Below, piece after piece: positions 54,055 through 64,000 of a stretch of 64,000 bases of DNA. Under the pieces are notes generated by a model. That model searched no databases, was not told the origin of the DNA, and saw only the letters and a program-made list of their open reading frames with translations. The position numbers were made by a program, and so were the translations under genes. The stretch spans positions 75,993,053 through 76,057,052 of the forward strand of contig CM060732.1 of assembly GCA_030704615.1 (NCBI GenBank), in the 5' to 3' direction. How positions within the stretch are numbered: position 1 is the first letter of the stretch; the number at the start of each line of letters is the position of its first letter. The DNA is from Takakia lepidozioides (taxonomy: Eukaryota; Streptophyta; Takakiopsida; Takakiales; Takakiaceae).

Positions 54055-55016
54055 TCTCAAAGTAGCAGCTAAAAAAGACTGGGCTTCCTTGTGTGCAGAG
54101 GTTGTCAGGAAACCTGAGCGCCAGCCTGCACTACTCCATGCCTTCCAGACAACTTGGGCCCACCTCGGAATCATTTGTCGCTGCACTTATGATCTCTCCT
54201 GTCTTTGGACAGAGGGCATCCCCTCCTACTGGGAAGGACACAGAGGACTGCTCTTCAGCATCCCCAGAGTTTGAAAGATCGGAGATCAACTGGCAGCATG
54301 TCAGGTCCTCCTCAGCAACGCGCCTCTACTTCCACCGTTAGAATTCTTATTTCTCTACTCTAATCCAATCCCCCAGTTTGGCTCACTCTTGCCTCTCTCT
54401 ATCCTGCTTGCTTCTTCTTCACCATCCCCCTTCGCTACCACCCCGTTCCGTCGAACCCATGACCCTACCTCTGCCAGGCATTCTTAGGGCAACAGTCCTC
54501 TTCTAACCCTCTTCCTTCCCACTTGCTAAACTTATCACCTTAATGCTACACTCCACCAGCATGGATAATCAGCCAGGGCTCGACCCTCTCCACACTTGGA
54601 GTTTCTAGTGATTTAATCACGTCTTATGGTGTCTTCTAGTTACAGTTACTAGCTCTACGTTATCTAGCAAAGCCTCCTGTGTGACATGCCTTATGGCAGC
54701 CTTTGGCAACTGAGGGTTTTATTTTTTCCCTCCAATAATTATAATAAAGTTCAAGCAGGGCCTCAGACCCTTTCAAAAAGAAAAAGAAAAAAAGTATGGA
54801 CTATTTATAGAATTTTCCTAAAAGAGGGCCAAATGCGGAAAAAGCAGATATGGAAAATAAACGGCTTGAGATGGAAACAGCGAGCTTGATCCAGATCTGT
54901 ATAAAAGGTGGCAGACTTGTGAGGCAAGCTCACTGATCTGCATTGTTAGCCTGTCCAGACTCGCTTGTTTCTTGCAAGCAAGCACGCAGCTTTGAAGCGG
55001 ATTGGGAGCCATCACG

Positions 55017-56899
55017 ATGGCGGCGAGGATTTCCCCTGTTTGGATTCCACAGTTTTTACATTCTGAATATGGGACCAGCGATTGCACAGTTTGTAAGACA
55101 ACGAGGGTCTGTAGAAGTTTTTTTTGTGTTGACTGCCGTGAAGGGCATCTCTGCCATTTGGAGTTCACTTCTCCTGCCAATGGCCACTTTGGTCACAATC
55201 GCCTGCAAACAAGGAAAGCTTCACGGAGGAACGTGGTTCGAGTTGAAGATATCCGGACACATATGGACGTGAGTGGGATAGAGGAATACGTTATTAATGG
55301 TTTTACTGTCTATCAGCTTCTGCTTCACCGAATCCCAGAGTAAAGGCAAGCGGGTCGGCCGTCTGCAGAACATGCAAGTGGCGTCTGAAGGACGGAGGTA
55401 ACAGGTTTTGCTCTTTGCAGTGCAAACTAGAAGCGAATGAGGACTGGCACGATATTTCTGGGGTCTTGATGAAAGAAGATCAGCGTCCCTCATATAAGGG
55501 AATGAGTGCTGATATCTCGGCCCTGATCACCACTACCGAGGTTAGTCCTAGTTCTGGAACATCAAGCGCAAGGAACGATATTACTGGGGTCTTGCAGATG
55601 ACAGAGGAGGGAATTCTTTTTGAAGCGATTTCAGGGACAGAATATGAAGATCGGCGTCCCTCACAACAGGGAATGAGTACCGATGCCCGGCCGGTCCTGG
55701 TCACTACCCGCGAGTTGCGTCCTAGTTCTAGCAATTCAAGCAAAAGGAGCCATGATGGCAAGCTGCTGAAGGCAGAGGAGGCCCCAGTTTCGGCAAATCT
55801 GGACATGGAGCTGGCTGTAAGGGAATTTGAGAAGAAGCTGTACGATTGCCAGGGGGTTACCCAGTGGAAGGACAATTTCCTACTGAGCAGTGGATAGCAG
55901 CATATACTCTTTGTACACTCAGCTCCGCCTACAACTGTAAAGGATCTGACTCTCTTTTCTTTGTCTAACTAGACAAAATTTCAGGCGCTTTGCTTGGTTT
56001 GCTGTTCACAGGGAATTTACCAAAACTCCAAGGAAAACTGATTGCTCGGGATTTTGTTTCAACCGGACTCTCATCTATATCTGAATTCCAGCCAAGGCCC
56101 TATTCTTATTCCACTTCCCTCATTTACAAATTCACAGATCGATCAAGTGATCGTCACTCCTACTCTGGCCTGATTCCTTGTTCAAAAGATCTCCCTGTCA
56201 ACCTATGTACTCATCTCATGCCATTCTATCTATGCACAGTACTGGACCACGATGTCTAGTCCGCCCCTCCACCACACCGTGCATCAAAACATTCTATCAC
56301 CATAGACTAGTGCAGATCGATCCTTTTTCTTCTTCTCACGACCTCTTTTTCTGCTCACCAAAAAGCACAGCACCGGCTACGTCCGGTCCGCCCAGCCACC
56401 ACGCCATGCTACGCTGGTTTCCTGTCAATACAGATCTGCTCTAGATGCCTGTACACCATCATTCTTTTCTCTTCTCCACTCTTGTCATCTCCAAGCCCAC
56501 TTTAAAAAAAAAAAATCCCTAATCGTGGATCTGTTCGTGAACGCGAGCCTGCTCCATTCGACCTGCAACTGTCAGTTCGGTGGTCTTCTAGCAGTCACTT
56601 GCTTCGCCAAACTGGTCGACAGGTCTCGATCTTTGTTCAAGGCACCTAACAACAACCCTGGACCAAAGCCTGCGTTTCTCGCAGATAAGATGGCCTTGAA
56701 AATGATTCCCCAGAAGCGCACTAGATCTCCTCGACCAGGCTTTAAGATGACAGGACGTAAGCTCTTGTGTACGAGGGAAGACCAGCAAGCCATTTGCATT
56801 CGAATTGAATCTCATGAAGAATTACCTGGACTCTGCTGTAAGACATTTTTCCTGCCAACGACACATCCTTCAAGGACTATCTTGGAAGGACATACATAG
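55017..56899 (+). pseudogene. PLATZ transcription factor, copy B (frameshift, deletion and LTR insertion)
   Basis: The ATG at 55017 opens MAARISPVWIPQFLHSEYG and the same zinc-binding residues as copy A. One base is missing near 55316 (CAGCTTCTG versus CAGCTTTCTG), so the frame ends at 55343. The downstream frame resumes with GGNRFCSLQCKLEANEDW, keeping the five bases lost from copy A. About 30 bp are deleted near 55872, and a solo LTR separates SSAY from the last coding block (FLADKMALKMIPQKRTRS, to 56899). It cannot make a full protein. TATA-like CTATTTATAG at about 54800. Confidence 0.85.
55936..56651 (-). mobile_element. solo LTR of the chromovirus family
   Basis: 716 bp, starting TGTAAAGG and ending CCTAACA (TG...CA). 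It is flanked by perfect 5-bp duplications ACAAC (55931-55935 and 56652-56656). The empty site in copy A reads GCCTACGACCCTGG. Its minus-strand start TGTTAGGTGCC equals the LTR start of the element at 37677. It arose by insertion and later LTR-LTR recombination, after the PLATZ segment was duplicated. Confidence 0.93.
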
Positions 56900-59800
56900 G
56901 CCTCCAGTTTAGTTCATGTACATATAACTTTCCCTTTTAAATTCGTAACTTGGGCACTTGGAAGCAATATCTCCAACGAGTTCTACCATGTTTGTTGTCC
57001 GAACTTCTTTTGTTGCATATTCTCAATTGTGGGTACTTAGGCGAGCTGCTTTGGCAGCAGATTGATTCCAGTTGGTTGCTTCTCAACTGGTCTCAAGGGC
57101 TGCTCCCCATCATTTGTGCTCCAGATGGTAAACTGGATGTCCAGTATTAGTTTAGTGGTGTCCCTTTCCGCAAATGAAACTTTTGAAACAAAAAAAGATA
57201 TTGAACAGTTGATTGGGTACTTACATGTATGTGTGAAGAAGCTTCAATTGAAATGGTCAAGATTGGGCACCAACTTGTATCCCTGGAGAGGACATAAGTT
57301 ATGTCATTCCAGGAGCCGATGGGCAACTTGTCTAGAACTCCCAACAGTTTTCCTCATATTTGTAAGCTTCAAAAGCATCTAGACATTAACAGAGAACTTC
57401 AATATGCACAAGCAGTTCTATCTAACGACGTTCCCGAATTTTGTCGATGTCTACATTTTGATGTACTTATTGGACGTTGAGCTGCGTTCCTTCCCTTCCC
57501 TTCCCTTCCGTTGAGCAACTCCATATTATAAGCCTAATCTTAACTGAATTTAGACCTAGATTTGCGTTGAAAATCTGAACCTTTATTTATAATTTATGAA
57601 TCACACTTCAAGTGCTACATCAGATCGCAGCAGAAAGGAGCTGGCATGACAGAGTTTGGAAGGAGCATGACTTCACGCGTACAACAGCGTTTGGCAGCCA
57701 CGTAGCCTATTGTGGAAAAGAGATTAAAGAATAATATTTAGACTAACAACGTATTCAAATGTGGATTGTGTGAATTTCAAGCCAGGCAGTCTCCGCATTA
57801 CAGGTGGGTGCAGGCTGCTTCACCAAGACCAAGACTTGCTGTTTGTGGCATCACCATATTATGCTCCCTCTCTTGATATGTAGGATCACGAGGCTTGTCT
57901 CCAAATTTAGATGTGGATGTCATTGGGATAAACCTGCAGGCCCTTTCCTTTTCCTCAATCTCTTTACAACATCCACAGGAAGGTCAAAGCGTATGGGACA
58001 AAGGAGCAGAGAGGGACAAAATCAATGTGCCCATAGGAGGCCCAACCGGCGAACAACAAACTACAAACACAAAATAAAGAAATAGAATATGACCACTAAC
58101 TCTGTCGATCTCAATGTGCAAGTTAAACTTATCACATGTGCCCTTCAGTCTTGACGGAATGCAGCCCGTCCTTCAGAACAGAGAGACAGCAGTGTCCGAC
58201 TCCTTGGAATCAATCATAGTACTGTTTGCGGAAACAAGCTAGATTAAGAAGACAACCAAAAAAAGAGCAAGACACAAGTTCGGAGTAGGGTAGAGTAGCA
58301 GACAACTCACAATACTCTGGCTCAAGGCTCCGTGTGCCGCAGTATTGGCTTGGAAGCCAAAAGAAACTCAGCAGATTTGAGGATAATGAAGAGAGAGAAC
58401 AAAGAGTATGTGACGGCCATACTTGTGTTATGATCCTTGAACAGCACCTGGAAAATGTGAGTAAAGCTCCCAACATGGGGCTAGTCACAAAAACCATGGA
58501 CTTAGTCTCGTGCATATGCACCATCGTCTCAGTCCTTAAACATGCAAGTGACAAAGCCTTCATCTAACAACAGAGCTGTGGTCTCATCAATCCGAGCACA
58601 CATATAGACAGGCACACGGAGCACAACAGCAATGCCGCACTTCTACGCATGGAAGCCTATAGCGTGGCCGAAATCTCAGGTGCAGCTCCACATCTGTATA
58701 CAATCATAAGGCTTGAAGAGTCTGGGCGCGCAAGCAAGGCAGTAACCCTAACATGGCACCCAAACTCTTTCCTCGGTGAGGTGGGCAGAAGCACATCGGC
58801 ATTCAGATTGAAAACTGAGGGCATCACAAGTGCACAGGCAGGCCATTCTATGAAGCCTGTTGCAGCATCAGCCATTTGCTTGGGGATCAGAATCCACACG
58901 CGCTGCTGTGCTCCTCCCTCACCCTCCACCTTCACACTTTCTTTCCTAAGCAGGCCTCCTGCCTTTATACTCTAACAAATGGTGACGGGGTTAGGGTTGA
59001 GATTCGTGGATTTATTTAGAAGAATGGCAAGAGAATTCAGATTTTTACCATCCTCCGTTGTAGCTTGAGAAGGCCAATGTATATGCAAAGCTGATGTGCG
59101 GACTCTGGCAACCACACGGCTATGGAGTCACTCTAGATATTCACAGTATGCAACACTGGAATCCAACCCTTCTTCTGTTTGATGAGATCCTTCATAAGAA
59201 GATGTATGTGTTCAGCCACAATTGGACATGCCTTACTGGCCTGGCCTGGCTTTTCTAAACGTATTTTGGTAGGCAGATCTGCCACAACTGCCAAAAGGCC
59301 ACCGGCATGAAAACCAATCTTTCTTGCGAGACAACTACCTACACAAGCAAATATTTCTCGAAAACACTTGCAAATCCTGATCTCAGAGCTGCAAACAGTG
59401 TTTAGAGCGATGATCAGTTTGGGATAATGTGGTATTGGAGAAGAGAAGGATAATTAGTGCCTAGCGCATGGATTACGATTGTAAGGGTTGTAGTTGGGTA
59501 GAAGAAATGCATGAAGCCTGGCACTGAAGAATAGAAAGCGAAGATAGTGGGTTGGTGGACAAATTGTGGAGCTTGCAAATACTGTGCATCCAAGGAAAGC
59601 TGAGATTTGACAAGAAAATACATAGACAGCTACCGGGATGTGGGTCGCGACGGGTGGGGCGCCTCGTACCGGGATGTAGGCATGCATGATTTGTGATGGA
59701 ATGCTTTGCAGACTTGGATGGCACTATGCGTGGATGCACTTTTTTGGTGTGAATTCAATTGTCATAGTCACATACTCTATTGACTGAGGACATCTTTAAA

Positions 59801-59946
59801 AGAAGGGCAATGTAAGCAAGACACCAGGGCCCACTTCTTAGCTGATAGCAAGAGCAACTGTGCAGCCCAAACTTGAATTCACTTGGATCTAAGCCCGAGT
59901 TCGGGGGAGGGGTTTCTTTCTGGCTGGCGTGATTATAGGAGCTGCC
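56900..59946. other. copy B downstream region, no intact gene
   Basis: Contains PLATZ 3' flank and the 58192-59225 block absent from copy A. Open frames there (58210-58563 and 58657-58935 on the minus strand, 58649-58975 on the plus) have no recognised motif and overlap each other. Nothing is called. Confidence 0.4.
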
Positions 59947-60195
59947 ATGCCTAGCACATTCTCGTTTCTCAAATTCGCAAGGAATAGGGCTCCTGTCATT
60001 GCATCGTTACCAGGCAAACATGTGGTAATCACAGGTGCCTACGGCGGCATAGACCAAGCGTTGGCAAAGAAGGCCCTTCAGGAAGGGGCATTTGTAACTT
60101 TGGTAGCTAGAAACAGCACCAAACTTGCAGATGTGGCCAACTCTCTGTTGCGGAGGTCGAGTGTAGCCCTGGACGCACTCTTGCGTATAGTTTGA
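59947..60195 (+). pseudogene. 3-ketodihydrosphingosine reductase-like (SDR) first-exon fragment
   Basis: The ATG at 59947 opens MPSTFSFLKFARN. KHVVITGAYGGIDQALAKKA and LQEGAFVTLVARNSTKLADV follow. The TGxxxGxG cofactor motif and the FVTLVARN...KL phrase match plant ketosphinganine reductases (TSC10), which act at the ER in sphingolipid synthesis. The last Gly of the motif is Asp (GGID), which would impair NADPH binding. No further exons were found. Copy A keeps only 38 bp of it (28404-28441). Confidence 0.6.
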
Positions 60196-61696
60196 AGGTG
60201 AACAGCTGCTATGTCGAAGACATTCTTCCTATGACAATAAATTTCTTCAACATGTCGTGCAATATCCATCGTATGTGAAAGGTCTGCCACATCTCAAGCT
60301 GGCCAGGGCACATCAAATCAGTGTTATCCTCAACTTTTTGTTAGCATATAATTCAATAGTATGTGTCAAAGAGTTTGGATTCCACCTTCACAGTGAGTTC
60401 CGGCGTCGATAGAAGATAGCAACATTAAGCTCTACATGGAGTGATATAAAGCTGAACTGCTACAGGCAACCAACAGAGAATGGTGAGGACCTTCAATTGC
60501 AATGGAGTTAGGTACTACCAATCAGACACTTCATTTCTAGAGAATCCATTGAACTGAAAATATGAAGTGAGAAGGGGAATGTTTCCTTTGAAGAGCCTTT
60601 TTCCTTCTCAAAATCTAGTGTAGACCTTACTTTGCCATCTCAAATACTAGAACATGGAATAATCCCATTGACGGTCTTCTGCTACTTTGGTTTCCCTAGA
60701 CAAATAACAAAATCATCAAGACAATCTTTCCAAGTTGGTAGGTGACTGGTTTCCAGTAATTATGGCAAAGAAAAGACTATATCCCTGTTTAGCTTAGTTT
60801 TCTCTCCAGAATAACTCTCAGATTCCTGACGCTCCAATGTAGTTTTCCCACCCTCGGAAATCTCCAGTCTTTCTTGCACCTGTGCAATGTCCTTTCTTGC
60901 TATTACCCTGCACATACAAACACACATACCAGTGTCCTGCTATAATTTATGTGTCATATGTATACATTGACCAGTCCCTAAGAACACTGCAGATAGTACT
61001 CTTAAAAGCTAGCTCAGGGGGGCCACTGATCCCCTTGGAGCTCATCACAGGGCTTCACCCAACGCCTACAAGTGTCCAATTCAGGGAGTGCACATAACTT
61101 GAAACCAGAAAGTATCATAGGGATACAGGCACTTTTGTTTTAGCGATGAAGGGCAAGACATACCCGAGCAGCATCAACAACCACCCTCCCCCTGTTCTGG
61201 CACATACATCAATAGCCTGGGCACAATATAATGTGTAGTGCACCTCTCACATAAAACATTGGCAAAGAAAGGACAGGTACATCAACCAATCCTTACACAG
61301 CCAAAAAAAGATTGCAGCAAATCTGTTCCCAGAGTCTGTGACACACAAATGTCGTAGTCCCAGTGTGCGAAATATGATGAACACCCATTGTGCTGAACAC
61401 TCGGCACGAATCTACAAAGAAAGAAAAGAGAAGGAAAGAAGTTGAAATGGACACTACGTGGATTTCCTTGAGTGAAAGACAGTCATGAAGAAATCCCAAT
61501 CTTGAAGTACAGAGGGTAAAAGAGGCAAACAAACTTTTCAAACTGGCCATTCTGAGACAAGCAAAGGAGTGGCAGGGCAAAGGGACGGAGAAAACAAAAG
61601 AAACTTATAATGCAGGGACAGAGTGAGAAAGAAGGGGGGAGTCAAAAAACAAAGCTATGATGATAAATGTGGGAATGAATGATGGGGAGACATACT

Positions 61697-61853
61697 TAAG
61701 GGGAGCGCGATTCATGAAAGGCCGGAGGTCCAATTCCTTTTTCCACACGGACGCGGGCCCATCAGGCACTGTATCCTCTTGAGTTTGAAGAATTTCCCTG
61801 TCTGTTTCATCACTTCCCCTGTTTTCTACTGGGGATTCCTGCCTCTCCACCAC
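61697..61853 (-). CDS. possible exon present only in copy B
   Basis: Minus-strand phrase VERQESPVENRGSDETDREI, then GPASVWKKELDLRPFMNRAP, ending at a GTATGT donor-like site. It has protein-like composition, but no family is recognised and neighbouring exons are not identified. Confidence 0.25.
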
Positions 61854-62979
61854 GTGTCACTATGAATAACTTGAAGATTGAAAAACAATTTAGTTCATGG
61901 CAATACCCCCAGTGCCCGTCAGAGAGGACAGAGAAGGATACAACTAGTGTCACGTGTTCATAGATGCTACCGTGAGGCAATCCGCGACCTTTTGGCCTGG
62001 TTATACCTGCTTCCTCAAGTTAGGATTACTTGCGTTGTCAGCGTCTGATCAAGCGTTATTCTATTTTCCTCTCAATGTTGGTGAAAGAATCATCTTTAGT
62101 TCAAAAGGCTGCTACACCTAGTTGGGTGTGCTTCCAAATCGATCTCGAAGAAGAGACTTCCAGGGAAATGGAGACGGAGAGAAGAAAAAAGGAAAGAAAA
62201 AACTCCAAGAGAGAGTGCTACTAACAATAACCTTCGACTACACTCACCCTTCCTGCAGGTGCAGACTCTATCAGCATACAGATTGCACAGTTCCCTTCTG
62301 CATCTGCAACTCATTATTCATGGATTACTGTGTCGCAATATGACAAAAATGATGAGTCAGACACCAGAGTCTCGTCACATGAGTAATAGACAAATGATAT
62401 CAAACAGCCTAGTAGTGATTTCAAGTTTATGAATCCTGAAGACTAACTAACAGGGAAAGTTTGGTTGTTGATGGTTCCTGAGGCCCCTAACATACAATGT
62501 TGGCCATGCTTTGTAGATTGGCAACCAAACTGAGGTTGTCTGCCAACCATGCAATATGACACTACTGTTATGTCTGTCTGTTACTGTTATCGAAGGCCAA
62601 AGAAGACAGAAGACCAAAGATAGTGCACCTTTTGGACGGGGATCTGCTGCACCACTCGGTTGCTCTTGCTCCCTTTGCTTGCTAAAATATTCTGATAATA
62701 GGTTAATCAGCCATTTGCCAAAGCCTCTGCATACAGAATTGCCCAGAAGAAGGCACATTCACATACTGCCAGAAATGCAGAGGAGTTCCCCACCTCTTAT
62801 CCTGTCAATCAACGTCACTTGTTTACATCTGATGATTGCAGAAGAGCTGCACAAGGATCCATTCATGGTCAGAGTACACAAGAATGCAGTACGTTGCATC
62901 TGGGAAAAAGACCCAACACCTACCTTTGATACTTCCTACACCTGATGATTCCAAATGCAAATCACCCAGCGTGCCACCC

Positions 62980-63233
62980 TCAGAATTGCACGCAAGTCTT
63001 AGCTTCACGAAGGCTGAGTATGGGTTGCCGGGCTTCACACACGCTTCTGTGAGCTCCGAGAAACGTAGCGTCCAGGCCCTCACTGTACGACTTCTCCAAA
63101 TGCTCCTCTCGCTTCTGCACCAGAAAGGCTGCAAGTGCTTCATTGGACACTCCACTCGCCTCGTCTCCATTTTCCCTTCCCCGCCTCTCACCTCCTTCAG
63201 CACCCAAAGACCCACAGCCACATCTTCGTTCAC
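62980..63233 (-). other. copy B version of the possible exon at 30599-30850
   Basis: Contains EALAAFLVQKREEHLEKSY and DATFLGAHRSVCEARQPILS as in copy A. A small deletion shifts the N-terminal part to a different frame. The sense strand is also open (63264-63659). Unknown. Confidence 0.25.
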
Positions 63234-64000
63234 GATTGATCCTGCTCAGAGAGAAGCACGAGAATGCCCAGCCTGAGCGTGCCCACCTTCCTAAATCCCC
63301 TCAAAACCCCGCAGACAACAAGAATCGCGCTCAGCAACGAAGCAAACGTTCGCCCAATCGCTGCACCATTCTCTCTTCTTTTTTGGGTTTTGTTTCTTTT
63401 GGGGGGAAAACTTAGGCAGCCGGAGCTGCCAAATGCAAAATTTCCTCAGCTGCGGTGGGTAGCAGAGATGGAGGATTTCTTTCCGAGACTTATGTTCCTG
63501 GATTTCGATGGAATCCACAAAGGACATTGTGGGGCAGGCTTACCATCCCCTTTGACCCCCAACCGAGGGAGGAGGATATCAAAGCTTCTCTATATGCAAA
63601 ATGTTTCCAGAGTTTGTGAGGAGAAGGCTCCTCTCGGAGTTTCCGTTTACTGTGGATAGGTTCGTCCTCTTTTCGCTTACTACGGATATCGCTAACAACC
63701 AGCAGAGTGCTTATCTTTTTTTTTTTTCTTTTTTTAAATTGATCTTGATGTCAGTTAGAAAGTTCGGATGAATTCCTGCATGTACGTTGAGGCTATAGTT
63801 TTAAAAGATTCATAAATTGAGAAAGCCGCAAAAAAGTAAGTTGATGGCAGACAAACTGATCGAGATCGATCGGGACTCATTCATACCCAAATATCCAACC
63901 ATTTGGAGAATGGACATCACAATATTTTCTTAAACTCCCCGGAAAAAGGGGTATACAATTGTTACACAAAATGTGATACCCGGAGAGCAGAGGTTGTGGA

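Larger units (their letters stand above)
54320..64000. repeat. segmental duplication, copy B
   Basis: Direct copy of 24640-31720 that extends to the right edge of the window. It retains three blocks absent from copy A (58192-59225, most of 59450-60300, 61588-62155) and carries a solo LTR insertion (55936-56651). Since the extra blocks contain exon-like sequence, deletion from A is more likely than insertion into B for at least the ketosphinganine-reductase block. Confidence 0.9.

Noticed and set aside
58649-58975. Plus-strand frame in copy B as a gene
   Set aside because: A minus-strand frame is open over the same bases, no motif is recognised on either, and the block is absent from copy A.

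Overview
The window looks like nuclear DNA of a land plant, most likely a fern or another seed-free lineage. Evidence: plant-only families (PLATZ zinc finger, CONSTANS-like B-box, phytocyanin, F-box/kelch, PLS-type PPR repeats), Arabidopsis-type CCCTAAA telomere-like motifs, spliced genes with GT-AG introns, and a dense mix of Ty1/copia, Ty3/gypsy chromovirus, LINE, CACTA and long-TIR elements. The PPR wording (KEVHGDIIKAGIVPNVI, MYAKCGCIEDAK) resembles ferns, mosses and lycophytes; the species assignment is inference. Almost every gene is broken, so this is a repeat-rich, slowly purged region.

Layout. 1-1,011: 3' part of an unrecognised gene with three in-frame stops. 1,700-3,330: degenerate tandem repeat with telomere-like motifs. 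3,899-4,739: non-autonomous CACTA element (second copy 42,655-43,503). 5,000-13,070, minus strand: a cluster of unusual genes. These are a large decayed gene with a ParB/DGQHR-like motif (12,376-8,254), a dead and a motif-intact FCP1-like HAD phosphatase gene side by side, and a gene with a Pro/Tyr-rich repeat tail. A 24-bp near-perfect palindrome recurs six times in and around these genes; this cluster is the best candidate for something undescribed. 13,573-15,233: long-TIR DNA element. 15,687-17,383: gag/aspartic-protease-like remnant. 18,061-18,443: CONSTANS-like pseudogene. 18,660-21,420: PPR tandem array (375-bp units), a separate PPR fragment, and OSB-like pieces. 23,374-24,450: F-box/kelch pseudogene.

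24,640-31,720 and 54,320-64,000 are two direct copies of one segment carrying a PLATZ gene and downstream sequence. Each PLATZ copy has its own frameshift, and the second is also split by a solo LTR with a 5-bp target duplication. 31,743-33,935 holds a phytocyanin gene and an inverted duplicate of its first exon around a short centre. 34,162-37,000 holds two copia pieces head to head. 37,140-39,818 is a 5'-truncated chromovirus of the same LTR family as the solo LTR. 40,440-45,000 is a degenerate ~150-bp repeat field. 45,600-45,775 is a stray PPR fragment. 48,180-51,862 is a LINE with a 2A-like motif, endonuclease and reverse transcriptase. 52,670-53,800 is a duplicated GCTGTG minisatellite block.

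No operons, CRISPR arrays or rRNA genes are visible. Starts were judged on ATG codons and domain homology; introns are inferred from GT-AG signals and reading-frame continuity only.
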